This document shows positions 9,557 to 19,343 of a stretch of DNA of 64,000 nt, piece by piece. The translations under genes were made by a program, and so were the position numbers. Within the stretch, counting starts at the first letter, position 1; each line of letters begins with the position of its first letter. The DNA comes from Bifidobacterium bombi DSM 19703 (GTDB lineage Bacteria > Actinomycetota > Actinomycetes > Actinomycetales > Bifidobacteriaceae), in contig NZ_ATLK01000001.1 of the NCBI RefSeq assembly GCF_000737845.1, positions 1,116,001 through 1,180,000 of the forward strand, written 5' to 3'. Below the pieces are notes generated by a model, which was given only the letters and a program-made list of their open reading frames with translations, had not been told where the DNA came from and did not search any database.

Positions 9557-11620
9557 TCAGCGGTTGAGGCGACGGCGTGCCAGCAGAAGCAATCCCATAG
9601 CCACCATGAGGACCACGACGACGAGGAGCGCCAAAATCACTCCGGCTCCACCGGTCAACGGAAGCTGAGAGATGGAGCTGACGTTGAGCACCACGATTGC
9701 GTTGTCAATGGTATGGCCGGCATTGGTGGTAAGCGTTGGCGTGGAATTCTTCCTCACCAAGCCCCACGCATCACCGGTGTTGGTGGTCACGGACTGGGCA
9801 TCGTTCGGGAAGCCGCCATTATTGTCTGAAGCCGTGGCACCATGAACGGTGACCTTGAAAATAGGCAGGAATGTGGAGGAGAAGCCGGCCGGAGCCTTCG
9901 TCTCCTTGACGATGTATGTGCTCCCGTCCTTCAGACCATCAACCTTGAGCATACCCTTGTACAGGCCGATGGCGGACTGAGCATCATCATCGGCCACTCT
10001 AAGAGTGGTGACGGCGTTCTTGTCGCTTCCATCCTGGTGCTGGGCTTTCTTATAAGATCCGTGAGAAGACGGGACGGCGAGAGCGCCATTGTCGGTCATG
10101 GGGCGGAAATACATCGGATTCTTGCTGTCCCCGTCGAATACCTGGAACTCCGCACCGACAAGCGTCTGATCCTTTGCGCCTGAATCAACGAGCGCCTTGG
10201 ACTTCTTGACAAGGTTGAAATCGCGGAAGTAAGTGGTGGCACCCTGGTTGGGGTCCGTGGGGGTCGTGGTCGACACGGTGCTGTTGTTGTTCGCACCGTC
10301 CTGTGCGTCGGAGGCGATCGTGCCGTCGGTGTTGACCACGGCCTTATCCGTGGCGGGCTGGTGGTTGACGTCGGTGGAATAGCTCAGCGCGGCGGAGTTC
10401 TGCACTGGGCCGTCCTGGGCGCTGTCATTGAGCCTCATCTTATAGGTCACGGAAATCGACGCCTTGTACTGTAAGGAGCAGATAACCGGAGAAAGGTCGA
10501 ACACCACGTGTGCCGTCGACAATCCGTTGTCAGTGGTGGAGGCGATGGCTTGCACGAGGTAATCGGTGCCTTGAACCAACGTCTTGCTCTGCGACTTGCC
10601 GTCCGCATCGGTCCATGTCACTTTGACCACGGTGTTGGGGGTTGCTGCGGAGCCGGAATCGTCGGGGATATAGGTCAGGCCGTCGTGGACGGGGCTGTCG
10701 ACCATGGTGTAGAGGTAGTGGGTGAAACCGGTGGTCAGCGGTACGGTGCCTGAAAGTTTGTAGTTCAGGATTCCACCAATTTCGATGTCGCTGTTGGCCA
10801 CGTCAAGAGTCTTCTTGATGCCAGGCTCGTCATCATTCTTCATGGCGATCTCGCCCAGCGTTCTGCCGTTCAGCTGATTGTAGTTGTTTCCGGCGGAGGT
10901 GATGCCCGTACAGACAAGCATGGGGATCGACTGCTTAGGATTGGAGGGCTTGCTCGCCGCTTCCGTGGTATCTTCGATGACATAAAGACCAGGCTGCGCA
11001 ACGGTGAAGGTCGCCGTGTCGCCAAGGGTCGTCGCAGTGACCGGCTGAAGCTTGGTAAGGAAATCCTTTTGCTTAGCAAGTTCAGTGACGAACCTACGCA
11101 AGTTGCCATTCTTGCCCCAGGCGTCAGCATCGCTGCCGCTATTCGAGACCTTGTCACGATTCTCTGAACCGCCGTCATAGCCAAGCCACGTCGCAGCCAC
11201 CTCGCCTACTGGGTTGCCCGCATAGGCGGAATCAGGCTGATCGTTCTTGTCGCGAGCCGCCGCCAGCGCGTTGTTCGCCAATGTCAGAACATCCTGATCG
11301 GTGCCGACTGAGACGCTGGTAAGCTGGTAAGAAGCGGAACCATCGCCGCCGGCAACGGACTTGCCCGCTGCATCCTCATAGTCACCGATACGAACCACAG
11401 AAAACGTGTGGTTCTTCATATTTTCGGCGTTTGCCCCCTTGATAGTGATGATCTCTCCGTTATAACCGGACTGACCAGCTGCAGGAACAGCAATCGGCGC
11501 GGAATCGCTATCCGCCGCATCGGCGGCATTGGCAGTTATTCCCATCGGGGCCAGCGCCAGCAAAGAGGCCGCAGCGACGCTTGCGCCCACGAACCTTCGA
11601 ACTTTCCCATGGAACATCAT
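9557..11620 (-). CDS. fimA: LPLTG-anchored pilin subunit (FimA/SpaA-like backbone)
   Basis: The 687-residue precursor has a signal peptide (about 1-33, ending ITANAADAA) and a C-terminal sorting signal LPLTG at 653-657, followed by a hydrophobic helix and an Arg-rich tail. Upstream of it a Cna-B/SpaA-type domain carries the E-box VKETKAPAGF, whose Glu supports the intramolecular isopeptide bond. An N-terminal fimbrial isopeptide-forming domain is suggested by the strands between about 150 and 330. The start ATG at 11620 follows GGAAAGGG. Its place directly before the class C sortase, and after the larger LPFTG protein, fits a pilus shaft subunit. The length is somewhat above that of many FimA proteins. 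Confidence 0.88.
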   Translation of the reverse strand: MMFHGKVRRFVGASVAAASLLALAPMGITANAADAADSDSAPIAVPAAGQSGYNGEIITIKGANAENMKNHTFSVVRIGDYEDAAGKSVAGGDGSASYQLTSVSVGTDQDVLTLANNALAAARDKNDQPDSAYAGNPVGEVAATWLGYDGGSENRDKVSNSGSDADAWGKNGNLRRFVTELAKQKDFLTKLQPVTATTLGDTATFTVAQPGLYVIEDTTEAASKPSNPKQSIPMLVCTGITSAGNNYNQLNGRTLGEIAMKNDDEPGIKKTLDVANSDIEIGGILNYKLSGTVPLTTGFTHYLYTMVDSPVHDGLTYIPDDSGSAATPNTVVKVTWTDADGKSQSKTLVQGTDYLVQAIASTTDNGLSTAHVVFDLSPVICSLQYKASISVTYKMRLNDSAQDGPVQNSAALSYSTDVNHQPATDKAVVNTDGTIASDAQDGANNNSTVSTTTPTDPNQGATTYFRDFNLVKKSKALVDSGAKDQTLVGAEFQVFDGDSKNPMYFRPMTDNGALAVPSSHGSYKKAQHQDGSDKNAVTTLRVADDDAQSAIGLYKGMLKVDGLKDGSTYIVKETKAPAGFSSTFLPIFKVTVHGATASDNNGGFPNDAQSVTTNTGDAWGLVRKNSTPTLTTNAGHTIDNAIVVLNVSSISQLPLTGGAGVILALLVVVVLMVAMGLLLLARRRLNR

Positions 11621-11797
11621 GAGATATACCCTTTCCTATTTATTTCCTAATACGACTTCTTACTTCTCGGATATGCATGCCGACAGACTCGAAGTCAAAT
11701 CTTGAATCTCTTCTCAATCGCTGCATGATGAGTCGAATGAACGAACCCATTCACCCTTAACAAAATGAACGGTGTGCTTAGCATGACATACAGATCA

Positions 11798-14700
11798 TCA
11801 CCGCATGGCATGCAACCCCTTCGTCCCACAGTTTTTGAACCTGAGCAACGCTAGGAACACAGCAAGCAGCAATACCACGATGCCCGCAGCAAGCAGAAGC
11901 TCACCGACCTGGAACCCACCGGTGAACGGCAAAGCATTGGTAAGTGGAACGTCGGCAATCCGGCAAGTCACGAGGTTGGAGTCATTACCTGCACCTATCG
12001 GCAGATTTTCAGCCGGAGTATTGATGTTGTATTTCCGCTGGAACACACCAGATCGATCCGTTGCGAAAACACCTACATTCCCCTCAGGCATATTCTCGGG
12101 AATAGGTACCTTCCAGGAGCCATTGTTCTCTGTCTTCACAGGAACTGACTTTGAACCATCAGGCCAGATCAACGTAACGTTCAACCCACCGGCCCCACGG
12201 TAGCCTTCATCGTCAGGCAACGCAGGAGAAGACGCCATCTCAGGCAGCTTCACAATCCCACGCACTCCTCCTACGCGATTGGCGGACGCAATTTTGACAA
12301 CGGGAGGCACCATGTCAATCACTTGGTTGACTACGCGGCCAATGGCGGGTTTTCCGCCATCAATGTCCTGCAAAACCGCATAAATCGAATAGACAACACT
12401 GCCATTGGGATTGTCCTGCGTGGGAAATACTGACGGATCTATCGCGCACGACCAATCCGATTGCCACTGGACGGGATTGGCTGCAGCATCAGTACCAGAA
12501 CCTGGAACCTGGGTTATATTGGATTGAGAACATCCATTCGAAAGATCTCCAACCAGATACTTGCTATCTGGCACCTTGAGACCATTCAACGCCACCGAAT
12601 CGTCATCATCACCGCCCGATGGCGATGTTTCTCCTCCACCGCCCGTACTTGAGGGGGCGTCCTTCGCGGTGGCCGAAGCAAGCTCACTTAAGGGCACAGC
12701 GAATACACGCAGGATGTCTTCCTTATGATTGGCGGAATTGATGGATCCCTTGATCATTACTTTGGCGGGTTTACCACCCAACTGGAGACTGGCCTTGCCT
12801 GAATCCGGTCCATCGCTCGCCATGACGGTATGTGGTGCATAAACCTGTTTGATCTCAGGATTCGAGTTCATGGTCAAATGGAAATTCGCGGGAACAATGT
12901 TGGAGAACAAGGAGGTGACGTTGATTGACGTGTCGTCGGATTGCCAGGCATGGTACCGCACCAGTGCCTGCTTACTAATATCGACGCTTACCATGTCCTT
13001 GATGCTCCAGTCACCGGTCGTCGGGCTAACCTTGACCGTGCCAATTTTCCTTCCCTTGGTGTTTGGATCATTCGGATTGTTGGGGTTGATGGGATTATCA
13101 GGATCCTCTGCGAACACCGTCACCAGGTAACCCGGGGTGGCCGTCCCTTTCACAGTACGGCTTTTCGCGCTGGCATAGCCCTTGAAACTATCAATGAGCG
13201 GGGCTTGGGGTCGAACGATGTCAAAGTTGAAGAAAGCAGTATCCATCGTCCAACCCTGATTGATTCGTTGTTCCGCAGCTTCAGGGTTGGTTCTGGCCAA
13301 ATCGTCGGTAATGCCTTCGGAAGCCGGATCTGGATTGCGCAACGGATCTTCCACTGTGCATGCTTGATTGACTATTGGCCACGTGACCAACTTGAAATAC
13401 CCGTCCAGCCCCTGTTGCCTCTTTGCCATATTGAAGTCAATACTGCCATCGGCGGCCTGGGCTACCCCGCTCTGGCCCGCATTGGGCACTATGAGACGAC
13501 CGGATGTGGGGTCACCATCGTAATCGACGTTGCTGTTGAACGCGATAGCCGCATCGAAAGACCTGTTGGCGAAAGCGACAAGGGCCTTGCCATTCAAACC
13601 TACCGGGACAAAGCTACCGCTATTCGCCAGTGCACCAGCAACAGGCATACCAGTGACGGTCTGCGCTGTCGGCGTCAATGCATCTACCGGCACCCATCTG
13701 TTGTCTTTCAGCCCAATCCACTGGTATTTGAATCCGGTTACTTGATAGCAGGGATTGCTGGTGTCCAGCCCTAAGGCAGGGTTGTACCAAGAGACGAAGA
13801 AGGAATTCGGAGGCGCCACACCAGGTTGAGTCAAAGGTGGATCATGCGCTATGCCGCCCATACTCGACATATAACCGCCTATGCCCTTATCGGTTATCAT
13901 ACCCCAATTGGCCTGACCAAGCGACCATAAAGATGGCCAAGCGTCGAAGCCCACCCAAGTGTTGGGTATGTCGCAACCATGTTTGACGCTAACATAGCAT
14001 GAGCCAGGATACACCATGACCGTCTCATTGTCTGCCATATCACCGACCAACGGTGAAGCTGCCAGCAATTCATTGGTCTTCAGCGCCGTCGGACCAGACC
14101 AGGCAAGCCCCTTGCTCGCCATGGTGGAAGAGAGATTGCTGATCGCACTGATAGCTGGAGGTCCGACCTCGACCCAGATATGTTGCTTCCATGGATGACC
14201 ATCGTTGTTTGTGCTGACGCCTCCCTTGTCCTTCGAAGTCCAATACAAATTTGGCTCATCGGGTGTATCGATATTCGCATGCATTGAAATGGCGACATAG
14301 TCGTAAAGACCCGCATGCATGATCTTAGGGATAGTGTAATATTCATCGATATTCCGAGCCCATGTATTGGCCCTCTTGACAGTATCTGAAGCCGGTGTCG
14401 AAGGGTCACTGTACGTGTTTTTATAGCCAACGACGTAGTTGTAGTCAGGGTAGACGGTACCATCCAAACCCACACCGCCATCGCCGAAGTCAAACCGAAG
14501 CTTCATTCCGATTGTCTCGGGAGTCGTACCATATGGATTGACCTCACCATGAGCAACGCGCATCACGAAATCAATGCGCAGCTCATCACGCAGGGTGTCC
14601 AACTTGTTGTTCATGGCAAGCATGCGGTGGAGCACCGGCTTACGTATGGCACCATCAGGGTTCGTGGCGCATTCAGTTTTCCTCCAGTCATCTGACTTTG

Positions 14701-14902
14701 CAGCTACACTCTGCGTAGGGCACAAATCCGCATTAGTGTTTCCATCGGCAAAAGCCGAAAAAGGCGTAACGACATTGGAGCCGATCAGGCAGACAAATGC
14801 CACCGCCCCAGCGCAAGCTACTCTTGCGAACCGTCTGGCGCAGTCCACGACGTTTTTAAGGAATGCACCCTTGGCCGCCCGAATGGAACAGACCCTTCCC
14901 AC
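11798..14902 (-). CDS. Large LPFTG surface protein, probable pilus tip or adhesin subunit
   Basis: This 1034-residue protein starts at a GTG preceded at 7 nt by AGAGGTGA. It has a signal peptide (about 1-53, ending in AFADG), a very long Trp/Tyr-rich N-terminal part (to about 560) without a family I can name, two or three Ig-like segments (for example RTVKGTATPGYLVTVFAEDP, about 590), an Asn-Pro-rich loop, a Gly/Asp-rich linker (about 760-785), and the sorting signal LPFTG at 991-995 with membrane helix. Being first in the locus and larger than the next gene, it matches FimB-type tip pilins that bind host or plant glycans. Target is unknown. Confidence 0.8.
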   Translation of the reverse strand: MGRVCSIRAAKGAFLKNVVDCARRFARVACAGAVAFVCLIGSNVVTPFSAFADGNTNADLCPTQSVAAKSDDWRKTECATNPDGAIRKPVLHRMLAMNNKLDTLRDELRIDFVMRVAHGEVNPYGTTPETIGMKLRFDFGDGGVGLDGTVYPDYNYVVGYKNTYSDPSTPASDTVKRANTWARNIDEYYTIPKIMHAGLYDYVAISMHANIDTPDEPNLYWTSKDKGGVSTNNDGHPWKQHIWVEVGPPAISAISNLSSTMASKGLAWSGPTALKTNELLAASPLVGDMADNETVMVYPGSCYVSVKHGCDIPNTWVGFDAWPSLWSLGQANWGMITDKGIGGYMSSMGGIAHDPPLTQPGVAPPNSFFVSWYNPALGLDTSNPCYQVTGFKYQWIGLKDNRWVPVDALTPTAQTVTGMPVAGALANSGSFVPVGLNGKALVAFANRSFDAAIAFNSNVDYDGDPTSGRLIVPNAGQSGVAQAADGSIDFNMAKRQQGLDGYFKLVTWPIVNQACTVEDPLRNPDPASEGITDDLARTNPEAAEQRINQGWTMDTAFFNFDIVRPQAPLIDSFKGYASAKSRTVKGTATPGYLVTVFAEDPDNPINPNNPNDPNTKGRKIGTVKVSPTTGDWSIKDMVSVDISKQALVRYHAWQSDDTSINVTSLFSNIVPANFHLTMNSNPEIKQVYAPHTVMASDGPDSGKASLQLGGKPAKVMIKGSINSANHKEDILRVFAVPLSELASATAKDAPSSTGGGGETSPSGGDDDDSVALNGLKVPDSKYLVGDLSNGCSQSNITQVPGSGTDAAANPVQWQSDWSCAIDPSVFPTQDNPNGSVVYSIYAVLQDIDGGKPAIGRVVNQVIDMVPPVVKIASANRVGGVRGIVKLPEMASSPALPDDEGYRGAGGLNVTLIWPDGSKSVPVKTENNGSWKVPIPENMPEGNVGVFATDRSGVFQRKYNINTPAENLPIGAGNDSNLVTCRIADVPLTNALPFTGGFQVGELLLAAGIVVLLLAVFLALLRFKNCGTKGLHAMR

Positions 14903-15964
14903 AACAAATCACCTCTGCACAGAATTTCCGCTTACCTCAGAGAGCAAGACACATCATCCATCGTTTCAACAAAGCTTTCACCGGGTAACCTTTGATCGCT
15001 CATGCTGATCGCCGACCAACGGAGCGACAGTCCAGCCCACTTGATCAGCGATGGAGTTCATGCTTGCATATTTTTCTGACAGGTTTTCCAAATAGCGAAC
15101 ACAAAAATGTCTTCTTTTTCTCTATCGACTTGACATCTACTAGCTATATTCCTTGGAACATAAAGCAATTCAGAGAGGCAATGAAATCTACAAAACCCCG
15201 ATATTGCAATATTTTTATCAGACAAAAGAAGTAGATCTGCCTCATTTTGTTATGTATATTATTCTATATTATAAATATATACTATTCAGCTTAATTATGA
15301 TATAAAGCACATTGAGTTCTTCCTGTAACAGGATGTCACGACGTGGCAAACGTTTGATACAACATACGTCCGACGCGACATGTATTTGCATTCCATAACT
15401 TCCCATCGGCCGGGCGACCGCACTTGGAAAAACGCCGGTATTCCTGTATTAATTTCCAGGAATCGAAGTTAACGCATCGTGCGAACGCACGCAAAGCACG
15501 AAACTAAAAAAGGGACTGGGACTCTTACATGGAATCAGCACGTTGCATCAAAGCAGATTCGGCAGCGAACCCGGCGCACGCCAATCAGCGAACAAGCCGT
15601 CAAACACCTGAGCAGACGTACGGACCGACTGGGCCAGGCGGATTAACACGCCAGCGTATTGAAAACCATAAATACATATTGATTCAAACCGCAATACTTC
15701 AGCAACCACCTGAACGTTGTCTCAAGCATCAGTTACCTCATAACTCCAAACGCACACACTACAATCATCCACCACACGATATGACCCATGGCGCAACTGA
15801 AGAATTCCGGAGTCTTTGGGCTCGAAACCAAATTCACACACATACATCTCCCAGAAAGCAGACCAACTTCGCCCATTTCAGCATAAAAACACCGACACAT
15901 GGCCGCTTCCGAATGCACAAAGACAAGGAAAATAACCCAGCCTCAAATGAGAATTCAAGCAGGC
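14903..15964. other. Gene-free region upstream of pilus locus
   Basis: About 1 kb without a supportable gene. The part at 15230-15310 is very AT-rich (TATAATTA-like steps) and is the likely promoter zone of the pilus operon. The longest plus-strand frame (15529-16113) has His/Thr/Asn-rich composition and no family resemblance. I saw no homopolymer tract of the sort that phase-varies some pilus genes. Confidence 0.5.
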
Positions 15965-16004
15965 ATCCGCTTTCCAATTTTATGGAACACAAAGGAAAGC
16001 GGAT
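15965..16004 (-). terminator. Hairpin downstream of the decayed kinase
   Basis: Perfect 11-bp stem ATCCGCTTTCC / GGAAAGCGGAT with an 18-nt loop. It lies about 50 nt beyond the stop codon of the PfkB relic on the minus strand, where the terminator of that lost operon would be. Confidence 0.5.
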
Positions 16005-16054
16005 ACACCATACTTCTGGCTTTACGGACAATCAACCCATATCAACCCATACAA

Positions 16055-16174
16055 TCAGTTCATATCCGCCAAAACAGGGAAAGCGTCATGGTTGCCGATC
16101 TGACTCACCTTGATCGCCGCCGCCTTATTGACGAAGTTGACTGCATCTAAGAAATCACCGTGCTGGGAGTAATG
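16055..16174 (-). pseudogene. C-terminal relic of a PfkB/ribokinase-family sugar kinase
   Basis: The minus strand reads GDFLDAVNFVNKAAAIKV, then SQIGNHDAFPVLADMN and stop. This matches the last helix and strand of ribokinase-type kinases, where the pattern is AVRFANAAAALSVTRxGAxxxIP. Everything upstream (substrate-binding core and GAGD motif) is missing, so this is a dead fragment. It lies next to a LacI relic on the same strand, which suggests a lost regulator-kinase operon. Confidence 0.6.
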
Positions 16175-16261
16175 CACTACCAAAGGAGAAATCCAGATGG
16201 CAGAGCTGGACCCAATCCAAAGTAAGTGTGGCAATTCCCTTTTAACAAAACAGATCATCCT

Positions 16262-16601
16262 TACTCACGGAAAGCGAGTTGACGATGGCCCTCACGAGCA
16301 CGGATATGCTCTATGAACTTCAAATGATATTCAAACCTGTAACACTCACCGCCGCTGTCACACAGATACATGTAGCAGCCTTTGCTCTACACTGTATGTT
16401 CTATCCGTTCAACCAGTTCCACGAAGGATGGATTAGCCAAGTTAGGCACAAGCACCGCGATAAGATCCAACGACGTTCCAGATAAGGTATTCACCTTAAG
16501 CTTAGTCCGGACTCCAAATTATCGACTACTTTTAAAACTTCCTTCATGGACGCCTCACCGATATCTACTTCAACATTGATGATCATTGAGATTGTTGCCA
16601 T
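16262..16601 (-). pseudogene. Decayed LacI-family regulator
   Basis: From the ATG at 16601 the minus strand gives MATIS, then SMKEVLKVVDNLESG, like the LacI start MATIKDVA and the helix RRVLEAVDELGYRP. After a stop, another frame continues SLDLIAVLVPNLANPSF and VELVERIEHTV, which is the first strand-helix of the LacI ligand-binding domain, then stop, then CYMYLCDSGGECYRFEYHL and KFIEHIRAREG, equal to the LLLCDSGGDPEREREYL region. At least one frameshift and two stops are present, and the gene ends about a third of the way through. Not functional. Confidence 0.65.
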
Positions 16602-17080
16602 GGTTAGAAAAATCAAGAGTTTATGTTAATTGGTTACGTAGTTTCGATCGCAAAATTGCGTATAAGCACGAACGGGTAGCTCCCCCGGTTAAACCCCTAA
16701 AACCTTTCCAATACAACCCATGTCCCATCATGGCATCATGAGAACGATTTCAACGACTATTTATTCATTCTGATTTCAATGCGCCTCACAAGTAGGGTGG
16801 TGCCGAATTGACCGATTATCCTTAAAGCCAATATGGCCAGTGCGCGCTTTACCGTGTACCGTTATAAATGAAAGTACATGTGAAGTTAATCTTCCCACTG
16901 CTTTGCTGAGGTTTGATGGGGTGGGCGAAACGATATCCTACCATGGATAGCCGGCTGGAATATCACGAGACATCCCAAAACGGCCTTTTATATGATGAAT
17001 ACGATTCGTCACCACCCGCACCGATGAAGTTCCATTTCATACCCCACCACGCAGCGAAAGACAAAGAATGAAGGTATGCA

Positions 17081-18526
17081 ATGAACACAAAGCTAACAAC
17101 CAATGAGGGCCAGACGTGGGCCGACAACAACCACTCTCAGACCGCAGGTGAGCGAGGACCCATCCTCATGCAGGACTATCAGCTGCTGGAGAAGCTGGCG
17201 CACTTCAACCGAGAACGCATTCCCGAACGCGTGGTCCATGCCAAAGGCGCCGGAGCCAAAGGCACTTTCAAGCTTACGCGCGACATGAGCCGGTACACCA
17301 AGGCCGATCTGTTTCATGGCGAAGGAAAGCAGACACCGATACTCATCCGCTTCTCCCAGGTCGCCGGCGAAGCAGGCTATCCGGACACATTGCGCGACGT
17401 GAGAGGCTTCGCTCTGCGTTTCTACACACAAGAGGGAAACTACGACATCGTGGGCAACAACACACCGGTGTTCTTCGTCAACGATCCACTCAAATTCCCT
17501 GATTTCATACACTCTCAGAAGCGCGACCCCGTGACCCATCTTCGTACGCAGGACATGCAGTGGGACTTCTGGTCTCGCTCTCCTGAATCAGTGCACCAAG
17601 TGACCTATCTGATGGGCGACAGAGGCAACCCGGCTTCCTACAGAACCATGAACGGCTATGGATCTCACACGTTCAAATGGGTCAATGAGCACGGCGAGCA
17701 ATTCTGGGTGAAATATCACTTCGTAAGCAAGCAGGGCGTCAAGAACATGACCAATGAACAGGCAGCAAAAACCGCCAGCACAGACACCGATTTCCTCATA
17801 CACGACCTTTACGATGCCATAGAACGCAGGGATTACCCGTCATGGACGGTAGACGTTCAGATTCTGCCATATGAGGAAGGTCTCAACTACAAGTACGACA
17901 TCTTCGACGTGACCAAGACGATCTCCAAGAAGGACTACCCGCGCATCGAAATCGGTGAGTTCACACTGAATCAGAACCCGGCCAACTATTTCGACGAAGT
18001 CGAGGAGTCAGCATTCTCACCAGCGAATTTCGTCCCCGGCATCGAACCGTCACCAGACAAGCTGTTGCAGGGCCGTCTTTTCGGGTACAAGGACGCCGAA
18101 CGCTACCGGTTGGGAGCCAATTACGAAAAACTTCCCATCAACCGGCCGATCAATGAAGTGCACAATTACGAGCGCGACGGATTCATGTCGCAAGGCCAGG
18201 ACGGCTCGGTCAATTATGAGCCGAATTCGCTCCATGGCCCAGTGGAAGACAACAGCGCCCGTATGCATCCGGACCAACTCAAGGGCAAAACTGTGTATTC
18301 AAAGCCTTATGAAACGGACCATTACTCTCAAGCCGGGGATCTGTATCGGCTCATGTCGGCCGATCAAAAGGACCGCCTGATAGAAACAATCAACAACACC
18401 CTCGGAACCGTGGAAAGTGAGCAAGTCAAAATCCTACAGACCAGACAGTTTTATAAGGCTGATCGTGACTATGGCGAGCGCGTGGCCAAGGCGTTGGGGC
18501 TACCTCTGGACGACATACGCGAATAA
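17081..18526 (+). CDS. katA: Monofunctional haem catalase
   Basis: The 481-residue cytoplasmic enzyme converts hydrogen peroxide to water and oxygen. Family marks are the distal His53 in RVVHAKGAGA, Asn126 in DIVGNNTPVFF, and the proximal haem ligand Tyr336 in RLFGYKDAERYRLG. Length fits clade 3 (small-subunit) catalases without a flavodoxin-like tail. The ATG has AAGG 8 nt upstream. The gene is monocistronic, with about 480 bp of leader to the decayed LacI fragment and a gene relic downstream. Most bifidobacteria lack catalase and haem synthesis, so the enzyme would need imported haem; the sequence (for example FWVKYHFVSKQGVKNM) looks close to low-GC Gram-positive catalases, suggesting transfer (inference). 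Confidence 0.97.
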   Translation: MNTKLTTNEGQTWADNNHSQTAGERGPILMQDYQLLEKLAHFNRERIPERVVHAKGAGAKGTFKLTRDMSRYTKADLFHGEGKQTPILIRFSQVAGEAGYPDTLRDVRGFALRFYTQEGNYDIVGNNTPVFFVNDPLKFPDFIHSQKRDPVTHLRTQDMQWDFWSRSPESVHQVTYLMGDRGNPASYRTMNGYGSHTFKWVNEHGEQFWVKYHFVSKQGVKNMTNEQAAKTASTDTDFLIHDLYDAIERRDYPSWTVDVQILPYEEGLNYKYDIFDVTKTISKKDYPRIEIGEFTLNQNPANYFDEVEESAFSPANFVPGIEPSPDKLLQGRLFGYKDAERYRLGANYEKLPINRPINEVHNYERDGFMSQGQDGSVNYEPNSLHGPVEDNSARMHPDQLKGKTVYSKPYETDHYSQAGDLYRLMSADQKDRLIETINNTLGTVESEQVKILQTRQFYKADRDYGERVAKALGLPLDDIRE

Positions 18527-18548
18527 TCGGACTCGGAGTTCGTTCGGA

Positions 18549-18564
18549 GCAAGAAAAATCTTGC
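18549..18564 (+). terminator. Small hairpin after catalase
   Basis: Perfect 6-bp stem GCAAGA / TCTTGC with an AAAA loop, 23 nt past the catalase stop. No T-run, so weak. Confidence 0.3.
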
Positions 18565-18682
18565 CACCATTTGCTCGCTTGAATTCACTGCGCCTGTCAG
18601 TTATGCCAGCAAGGCACCTGTACGAGGTTGGGTACGCCTTGATTCAGGGCTTGCCCAAGTACCAACTGTATCAGGGACATTC

Positions 18683-18990
18683 CTATGGCAAAACGGTTCT
18701 GGCTACATTGACGGCATTATTGATGACCCTCGGGAATCCCCACATACGGCACCGTCTCAAGGACGGCCTGAACAACCTCCGTCCGCGTCAGCCCCACATG
18801 TAAGGCGGCGGCAATGTGGATCTCCAGCTGAGGTTAGGTGAAGCCCTAGGCACCAGGCTTCCCAATACCACAAGCTCACGCTACCTGACATCAAATATCT
18901 GGTCGGCATGCATCACCGAACGCAAATTCGGCGATCCACTGCCTCAGCTCAAAGGCTATGTATGCCCTGCAACGAATCGACGACCGCCTG
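18683..18990 (-). pseudogene. Decayed carboxymuconolactone decarboxylase-family gene
   Basis: The minus strand reads QWIAEFAFGDACRP, then stops, then PQLEIHIAAALHVGLTRTEV and VQAVLETVPYVGIP, then after a frame change RVINNAVNVARTVL. This follows the family pattern of AhpD/CMD-like proteins (LxxHIRGALNVGLTREEIVEV, then APYAGFPRAINAL). Several stops and at least two frameshifts make it non-functional. Such proteins are usually peroxidase-like or gamma-carboxymuconolactone decarboxylases, so a link with the neighbouring catalase is possible. Confidence 0.65.
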
Positions 18991-19343
18991 GCCGTCCTAC
19001 ACATCATCGCTCCTGCCTCAACATGGCCGCCTATACCTTCTCGAGTTTTACATCCCAGATCTTAAGCACGGAGTCTCGCATCTTGAGCAACTTACAGTCA
19101 TACAGAGTAGGCATTAAGTATCTGAAGGTAAACTGGAAGATGCATAATAGTGTTGTAAGCCGTCGATAGGGAAAGAGTGGGATTGTTTTTCGGTTCGAAA
19201 AATAGAAAAGCCCGAAGACCGGTTATCAGTCGATTTTCGACGGCGACAACGGACAGGTCCCTATCGACGGTGGTGAGCAGTCTCAACTGACCGATGAGAC
19301 GGTTACCTCTCTTGATGGCCCCTTTTCAGCAAGTGCCCCTCCG
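18991..19343. other. Leader of the DivIVA-motif gene with a possible lost start
   Basis: A GTG at 19177 after GGGAAAGAG begins GLFFGSKNRK, and the DivIVA-gene frame is open from 19206 (SPKTGYQSIFDGDNGQVP onward). The two differ by one frame, as if one frameshift near the A-rich stretch 19197-19209 had separated start and body. Confidence 0.45.

Noticed and set aside
15529..16113. 194-codon plus-strand open frame
   Set aside because: His/Thr/Asn/Pro-rich, no ribosome site of note, no family pattern, and it overlaps the better-supported minus-strand hairpin and PfkB relic.
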